A stretch of DNA of 64,000 nt, taken from Phallus indusiatus. Taxonomy: Eukaryota > Basidiomycota > Agaricomycetes > Phallales > Phallaceae. The position numbers and the translations under genes were made by a program. Numbering within the stretch: position 1 is the first letter of the stretch; each line of letters begins with the position of its first letter. The notes beneath the pieces are model-generated. The model was given only the letters and a program-made list of their open reading frames with translations. It was not told the DNA's origin and did not search any database. The stretch spans positions 1-64,000 of the forward strand of contig JAQFWX010000073.1 in NCBI GenBank assembly GCA_027605045.1, in the 5' to 3' direction. Of this stretch, positions 58,087 to 64,000 are shown in pieces.

Positions 58087-59104
58087 TTACCATTCAGACG
58101 CATCGCGTAAACTTCCCTCTCCAATCACAGTGCATCCGACACCTGTTGAATATTCAGAGAAATATACTATATTATTGGTGGGAATATTACCAATTATTCC
58201 TGTTTTGTTGGAGAGATCAAGCCCCAGGCTATGTGCCATGAGGGTGATGGCCAGAGAGTCAGGTTGACCTTGGGAGTTGCAACAGAGCTTCATTGGAGAG
58301 CGAGGTTTGTCGTCAGAAGGCTCGATAATACTATGGCCGGTTCCATTTTGGATCCCACTATCATTTGAGTTTTCCGCGTTGCTAGTATGTGCGCCATCGT
58401 TATTGGCACCCTCCAAGGAGTTTTCCATTGGACCGTGTCTGCTGTTATTACCGCTCAAAAGCGTTGAATTATCGTTGTTATATACGGTAGAATTACTGTA
58501 ACTGCCGTTGCTGGGAGAGCTTCCAGTGCTGGAGATATCGCTTCCGTTTTGAATATGGGGCGTAGTTCCACTCCCATTGATTTCGTTGGTACCGCTGGGA
58601 TGCCCATCATGGCTACTATCAGCTGAGACATCGCAATCACTGGTCACGGTGGGGGTGGACGTCGGACCGGGAGAATCTGAAGGAGAGGAACGGCTAACAG
58701 GGGAGGCTCCTTTTTGGGGAGGGAAATTTATCTGAGAGGGAGTTGAAGCAGGTGCTGTGATGGTGACGATACTAAAGGGTGACTCGGACGCGGTTGGCTG
58801 ATTTGGTTTGTTGTGTTTTGACACTTGTGTTGAGAATGAGCTGAAGAAGCTTGTCGGGATATGATGGGTAATTTTATGAGTGACGGTGAGCGTGTGATGA
58901 ACAGTGGTGGTGATGCTGGTAGTTGTAGTTTTAGTAGTAGTTGTCGTCACGGTCGCTTTTGGCGCGAGTTGTCCTTCAAGGTATAGACTCTTAGGATGCA
59001 TATACACGGATAAAGCATTGAATCTTACCTCCAGGACAATGCGGAACTGAATAGACTATGCTGAAAGATGCCGCGAGAAAAGCTAAAAGAATATGGATCA
59101 TCAT
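58087..59104 (-). CDS. Secreted half-hydrophobin with mucin-like Ser/Thr-rich insert
   Basis: Starts MMIHILLAFLAASFSIVYSV, a clear signal peptide, then PHCPGG, an intron, and a long Thr/Ser/Pro/Asn-rich region (TTTTTKTTTT, many N-x-S/T sites such as NGS, NST, NDS). The last part resembles the first half of a class I hydrophobin: KLCCNSQGQPDSLAITLMAH, then LGLDLSNKTGIIG-VGCTVIG, where a 48-nt intron (58143-58190) sits between GIIG and VGC. This matches the C2C3 and C4 blocks (CCNS...LLGI.L...G.VG..C). It ends GEGSLRDASEW. The second half (C5-C8) is absent. A secreted, heavily glycosylated wall or surface protein is the likely outcome. The 48-nt intron is also open in frame, so retention would insert 16 residues. 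Confidence 0.75.
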
Positions 59105-59215
59105 GGTGACTCGGGTGGACACTACGCTGTGGTATTCAAGTTGATGGGACGGGAGATGATGTAGCCGGGAGAGAGAAAAGTTTTTAAAGAAAGCGATGTT
59201 CTGGGAGGAAAAAGC

Positions 59216-59223
59216 CTTATATA
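59216..59223 (-). promoter_or_regulatory. TATA box of the hydrophobin-like gene
   Basis: TATATAAG on the minus strand, about 112 bases before the ATG at 59104, followed by GGCTTTTTCC. Position and form fit a strongly expressed secreted-protein gene. Confidence 0.5.
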
Positions 59224-59300
59224 CCAACAGAGACGTCTGAACACGAACATTGAGACTCGGTGGAGTTAGTGTGGAAGGTAGAGATGACTATATGCGCCGT

Positions 59301-59344
59301 GACGCGTGACGCGTGACTAGTATGCAAATGTACATAATGACGCG
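59301..59344. promoter_or_regulatory. Triple Mlu1 cell-cycle box (MCB) cluster
   Basis: ACGCGT occurs three times in 44 bases: two direct copies spaced by a single G (ACGCGTGACGCGT) and a third 26 bases on. By chance one would expect about one ACGCGT per 4 kb. In fungi this is the binding site of the MBF complex that drives G1/S genes. Its place ahead of an Scm3-like centromere gene fits cell-cycle control. Confidence 0.6.
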
Positions 59345-59529
59345 TCTTGTCGCGTCCATAGACACCCATTTTCTCACGGCTCCGCGTTTCTTTTCCCAGC
59401 TCTTGCACGGTCCATCGGACGTCGACAAACGTTTTGAGCTCTCACAACGAAGGTGTCGTCTTACTTACCATCATCTTACCTTGCCGTCTCAATTTATTTC
59501 TTATCTTTTTAAATCCGGTCTATTTCCAG

Positions 59530-61717
59530 ATGCCCGCTATCCCTTCGTCATCAACTTCACCGACTCCACCACTCTCCTGTTCATCTAGTAGTTACTCGAG
59601 AAATTCTGATGCACCTCCCTCCTCCAAGAAACGCAGATTGAATAGTGCTCAGTTTAACTCCACCATAGCACCAACGCCTTTGCCAGATTATCAGCTCGAT
59701 GCCGCTCGTCGTGCCGTTTCAAATCGCATCCTTAGCATCTGGTCTTCACTTGAGCAAAAGTATGCATGCCGTCTCGACGAGGATGATATTGTCGACCTAC
59801 GGACGGGATCCATAGTAAAAGACCGTGGTGTTCTTAGCTCATCTAACGCCGTATTTGACTTTGGCTGTTTCTCCGAACACGACAACAAGGCAGACGACAT
59901 TGACAACGAAGGAACTGAAAATGAGGAAGACGAGCTCGGCGGTTGGGGGTCCGATCTGGAACTTGATCAACAATTCTCCGAAGTCTGTCGGCCAGTCCGA
60001 GTGAGGCTCGATCCAGCTGATGCAGATGACCTTGAAGAATTTCTTGTCGCCGAGAGGCTGAGGAAACAGGGCCTCGCTGCTCAAAGCTTACTTGGAGAAG
60101 AAGAACAGGACGATAACAATGATGAGGGGGAAGAGGAAAAAAAAAAAGAAGAAGAGGAGGAGGAGGAGGAGGATGAGGAGGATGAGGAAGAAGAAGAAGA
60201 GGTCGTCGAAGAGGGGGAGCAAGCGGAAGAACAAGAACACGAAGGAGGAAATAAGTGCTCAGGTCAGGCGTCTGATTCTTCAGATGACCAAAAAGACCCT
60301 ATTATAGTCGGCGACATGGGAATCGAAGACCGCGTGTTGTATCCATCCGACGAGAGCGACGACGAACTTGCGGGTTACGATGCCACAGTGGGCGAGGGCG
60401 CTATGCTTTGGGAAGTGGAACGGTTCCCTGATCATTCGCATACCGAACACTCCGTTTCATCCGAACCACCCACCCCTGACATCTTCTCCACTAAGATTTG
60501 CAGACAAGCATCTGCTCGCCCTCAGCATCCTACTTCTAGATCCCTCCCGTCGACTCCCCGTCGGACGTCGACATCTCTCAATCCCAACTTCAAGGCCTCC
60601 AGTAGCCTTATAATTAAGCGACATGAAACCGATATGCCCGTTACTACATTGACACCTATAACTCAAAGACTATCCCTCAAAGGCACAGAAAGGCGTGCTG
60701 TCAGCGTATCGCCTACTAAAAAACTAGTTCCCGAAGTGGTCCTTCCTAGGTTCAAGGTATCTCCATTGCGGTTGAATACAGGCAAGGTCGGTATTTGACA
60801 CATTTATATTTATCAGTTGTATTGATCACGTATCTACAAAGATATCAAACGCGCCTTCACCTGTATTTACAAAGGGATCACGTGCAAATTCGCCCCAGAA
60901 GATGACCTTAAAGAGGAAACACTCCTTGTTATCTGATAACGCGGAATTAAAATCACAAGCAGATTCACATATTGATAAACCAGTTATACCCAGAAAAGAC
61001 CCCTCACGATATTTTGATAGAAAATTTACATCAGAAAATACCCTGGAACAATCTGTGGATCGGTCTCAAGATAATCCTAAGTTTGACTCATCAATACCTA
61101 CCGAAGAGCAAAGACTATCTTCCGATTTATCGACGTCATCTCACGAAAACAAACCCCGGGTCTCACCAACAGATTCTCCTGCGACGCCGCGTATCCCGGC
61201 CCCTCCTTATGTCTTCCCATTAATGCCCTATTCCCCATACATCTCCCCGGATTGGAGTATGCACTATCGACAAAACCAAACCCCGTCCTCTTCGGTCTAT
61301 TCTCCTGACCCGAGGTTTTACCTGGCACAAGCCATGCATAATCTGAGCTTCTTCTTAAATCCGACGCAAATCGCGAACACTCAAACCCCATGGCCCTACC
61401 CTTTGTCGCCTGCGCCTATAGAAATGTCTCATGCTTTCCCTGCTCCTCCATCTCAACCTATGCCTTCCTCCGTTCCACCAGATCAAAAAATAGCCAATGT
61501 ACCCAATTTCCCTCCTCCCGGAGATTCTCCTTCAGCTCAATTACCTTTCCAAAAACCCTGTTTGAAGAAGGTGTCCTTTTCACCTACTCTGCCGTACTCC
61601 AGTCCACCTAAGTCGGATCCAATGAGCAAACTTCGTTCGGGCCGAAGTGGTTCAACATCTATGGCTCGCAAAGGTCCCTTGGCAAATCATGATAAACAAA
61701 GAAAAGAACAAAGATAA
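59530..61717 (+). CDS. SCM3: Scm3/HJURP-like CENP-A chaperone
   Basis: Exon 1 begins MPAIPSSSTSPTPPLSCSSS (an upstream in-frame Met at 59434 gives an unconvincing hydrophobic leader). Residues about 60-120 carry the diagnostic block: ARRAVSNRILSIWSSLEQKY, then DEDDIVDLRTGSIVKDRGVL, like the CENP-A-recognition domain of ascomycete Scm3 (W..I..KY...D.IDL.TG.IV.D.G.L). A very long acidic tract follows (Glu/Asp runs at 60100-60220), then Ser/Thr/Pro-rich sequence. Joining TGK to ISNAPSPVFTKG at an AG near 60841 keeps the frame into a second exon (MTLKRKHSLL, ending KEQR at 61717). By family it escorts CENP-A/H4 to centromeres. Family assignment rests on one short motif, so it is moderate. The upstream MCB cluster supports a cell-cycle role. 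Confidence 0.62.
60085..60235 (+). repeat. Purine-rich low-complexity tract coding poly-Glu/Asp
   Basis: GAA/GAG/GAT codon runs produce nearly 50 consecutive acidic residues with only a few Lys. The DNA is almost pure purine on the plus strand, a slippage-prone microsatellite. Acidic tracts are typical of histone chaperones. Confidence 0.8.
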
Positions 61718-61934
61718 GTCTATACATTTTATTCCGTCTGATGAACTCTGTTGTATTTGTTGTATACGTATTGTGCCTATTATAATTATGATTGAGATAC
61801 CTAATGTAATAATAATAGTAGTATGCAAAATCGGTGAGGGTTATCTATTAGAATTTCACAAAATACTACAAAATATGGATCCGTGAATTGTGTCGTTATA
61901 CTGGAGAAGGATAAGGGGAAGAGGAGCATTTCAC
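61718..61934. other. Convergent intergenic region
   Basis: 217 bases between the Scm3-like and Sen1-like stops; very AT-rich (ATTATAATTATGATTG, TAATAATAATAGTAG). Probably holds both 3' ends. Confidence 0.4.
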
Positions 61935-64000
61935 TTAGGATTGCCTGTATTCACTGATAATTCGGCGTTTTGCGCTTCCTTGTGCCGGTGGCTCAGTTTC
62001 GGGGGCAGGCCGCTAGATGATACTGCGACTAAAGACGTGATTTATCGTAGAAGTAGTAATCACTGACCTTTTTGTTCGTATCCTTCTTTGGAATGAATAG
62101 ATTGACCTCCTTTACTTGCTTCTTTCTTATTTTCGGAGGCGGACGAGGGGCTGTGGGCCTCATGGACTCGTCTGCCGTCGTAGCAGGCACATTCTCGCCA
62201 GGAGTAGACGAAGGACGAGATTGTGGTTTTGAGAGACTGATAAGAGGAGGTAGGGATTGATCTGATTCGGAGACTTCTTTCTTTTTGTGTTTGCTCGCTG
62301 ATTTCGGTGGCGAGCTTATTGTCGTCGCGTGAGTCTCACCAACCGGGCTTGCAATCTTTACAGCAGAGACTGTACTTGCTTGAGCCAGAGAACTATTTGC
62401 TTGATTAATATATGTCTGAAATGTCGAACTATCTGCCTTTAAATCAAAATAAAATCAACCGCGGCATAACAAGAGAGCAAACAACCTACCTCCAAATATG
62501 TACCTGTTCGCCTGGCTTCCTCTACTATGAATTTCCAGACATCATCACTGCGCGAGAGTGTAGCAGCGTGTCCTAGAATGAACAAGGAGGACCGTGCACG
62601 AGTAATAGCAACATTAAGACGTCGATGATCAGAAAGGAAACCTATGGAAGTTATCCCTGGGCCAGCGCGAACACATGAAAGAATAATGACGTCCTTTTCT
62701 TGACCTTGGAATCCGTCCACTGTATTAAAATCAACGTTCACAAGTACATCGGATCCAAAAAAGGACTTGAATCGCTGTTTCAACTCAAACAATTGTGCGC
62801 GATACATTGCGATAACGCCGACACGAAAGCTGAAGTCGACTTGAGAATATGTCTTTCGAAGACTGTGGTAAAGAGCTACAGCCATATCACATTCTTGAAC
62901 GTTGATAAGTGAGTGTCCGTTTTGTGCGGGTCGTTCACCTCCTTTTGTAACATCAATGAATTTGTATGCTCCGAACGCAGGACTCGTGTGCCAAGGCTGA
63001 GTTGTTTTTCCAACCATATCTGGTCCGTCCAAGAGTCGTTGGTCGTAGAAGAGTTTGCTTGGCAAGTGACTGATCTGGGGGTGCATACGATATTGTATGC
63101 TTGAAATTTATGTCATTACATGCACTGAACGTCATGAAAAGAAGTCAGAGTGAGATACTTGCCTCAATAGATGAACGGCTTCCGGCATAGACTTCTGTAG
63201 CCTAACAAAGAGGCTTTGGTTATACTTGTATTTGCTTGCAAGTGGGGATAAAACCGTGGGCGGAAGCTGTTGCGGGTCTTCAATAGATCAATATCATCTC
63301 AAATCTGGATCACGAGCAGAACTTCACCTCCGACCATAATGCAACGCTTGACTCGATACCTCAGAGGAATTAGAGAACTCAATTCAACGGCCTGAGCTGC
63401 TTCATCAATAACAATTGTATCAAAATCAACATTTTCTAAAGCTTCGTGACCCGATCCTGATAAAGTTGAACAAATAACATCAGCTTCTTGGAGTACTTCT
63501 GCCCGGATTTTCCGGCGAGCGGCATCCATCCTTCGCGATTCAACTTTCTGTTGATCCTTTGAGCGGTTATACTGCTGCGACAATGCCATCCTCTTATTAT
63601 TAAGAGCTTTGAGTTCGTCTTCGAGTATCGTACGTTGGTGAACATTTTCAGGTGTGTTCGACAGCTCGTGTCGTTTCAAAACCTGGGCTTCCTTCAAGGC
63701 GTCCATTTCGGCGCGAAGCGACATCAAAGTACTCGAAGAATTCGACGCAGTATCTTTCGCAGCCCCGTTCAAACGATTTTCTACTAATTGATCCAGAGAG
63801 ACGTCTCGCACACTAACATTCATCATATCTTCGGAACCAACACGGACGATCTTGGGGGAAAGAAGTTCACCCTCTGATGTACGAACACCATCTTGTAGAC
63901 GTTTGGTCACTTCGTCAATTGCGGCATTACTCGGGGCGCAAACAAGAATTTTTGGTGAAGGCGTTTTGTCGGGTATAGTTGATCGACCAGCTTGTATTAC
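61935..64000 (-). CDS. SEN1: Sen1-type RNA/DNA helicase (5' part beyond the window)
   Basis: Superfamily 1 helicase cut by the right edge; what is present is the C-terminal half. Visible motifs are IVIDEAAQAVELSSLIPLRY (motif II DEAA), VGGDPQQLPPTVLS (motif III), SIQYRMHPQISHLPSKLFYD (motif IV region) and VDGFQGQEKDVIILSC with VRAGPG (motif V). Motif VI is RRLNVAITRARSSLFILG. A basic, Pro-rich tail with KHKKKEVSE and FIPKKDTNKK ends EYRQS at 61935. A long coiled insert (EMDALKEAQVLKRHEL) between motifs Ib and II is typical of Sen1/Senataxin. By family it unwinds RNA:DNA hybrids and terminates non-coding transcription with Nrd1/Nab3 or other partners. Upf1 is an alternative, but the insert and DPQQLPP context favour Sen1. 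Confidence 0.9.

Larger units (their letters stand above)
59105..59529. other. Divergent promoter with clustered MCB boxes
   Basis: 425 bases between the hydrophobin-like gene (minus) and the Scm3-like gene (plus). A TATATAAG box on the minus strand (59216-59223) serves the hydrophobin-like gene. Three ACGCGT motifs (59301-59306, 59308-59313, 59339-59344) face the Scm3-like gene. Confidence 0.6.

Overview
This 64 kb window is nuclear DNA of a filamentous basidiomycete, most likely a mushroom-forming agaricomycete. The evidence is gene density near one gene per 2.3 kb, genes broken by many 45-75 nt GT-AG introns, several micro-exons, short head-to-head promoters, and lineage-typical families: microsomal P450 paralogs, an F-box protein, a hydrophobin-like secreted protein and a Gly-rich CsbD-like stress protein. 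I cannot name the genus. I see no virus, plasmid, transposon, CRISPR array, rRNA or tRNA.

Layout. 0-14 kb: a small PPxY protein (-), a full-length MDR-type ABC exporter (+), a VAP/Scs2 ER-contact protein (+), a Gly-rich stress-type protein (+), and a low-complexity nuclear-looking protein (-). 14-33 kb: cytochrome P450 copy 1 (+), the giant HEAT-repeat AP-1 accessory protein HEATR5/Laa1 (-), a membrane-anchored Cu/Zn superoxide dismutase (+), NuA4 subunit Eaf7 (-), mitoribosomal uL29m (+), 60S export adaptor Nmd3 (+), and P450 copy 2 in inverted orientation (-). 33-48 kb: a Zn2Cys6 transcription factor with a shattered zinc-cluster exon structure (-), mitoribosomal uS12m (-), SUMO ligase Nse2 (+), Hsp90 co-chaperone Cdc37 (+), p34/AAGAB (-), an F-box-type protein (-), and TFIIIC subunit Tfc4 (-). 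48-64 kb: V-ATPase proteolipid c (+), a zinc-knuckle protein (-), mitoribosomal uL6m (+), a Bor1-type borate transporter (-), a PTS1-bearing carnitine acetyltransferase (-), an Arc1-like tRNA-binding cofactor (-), a half-hydrophobin/mucin fusion (-), an Scm3/HJURP-like CENP-A chaperone (+), and a Sen1-type helicase (-) that runs off the right edge.

Most genes are housekeeping. There are thematic links: Laa1 and AAGAB both serve clathrin adaptor AP-1, and three nuclear-encoded mitoribosomal proteins each sit head-to-head with a nuclear factor. The less ordinary items are the two inverted P450 paralogs, the transmembrane SOD, the half-hydrophobin, the Scm3-like gene with three MCB boxes upstream, the carnitine acetyltransferase with a predicted dual mitochondrial/peroxisomal destiny, and 5-nt and 13-nt micro-exons that standard gene callers would miss. 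Gene boundaries were assembled by hand from reading frames, splice sites and protein-family landmarks; internal exon limits are given only where I checked them.
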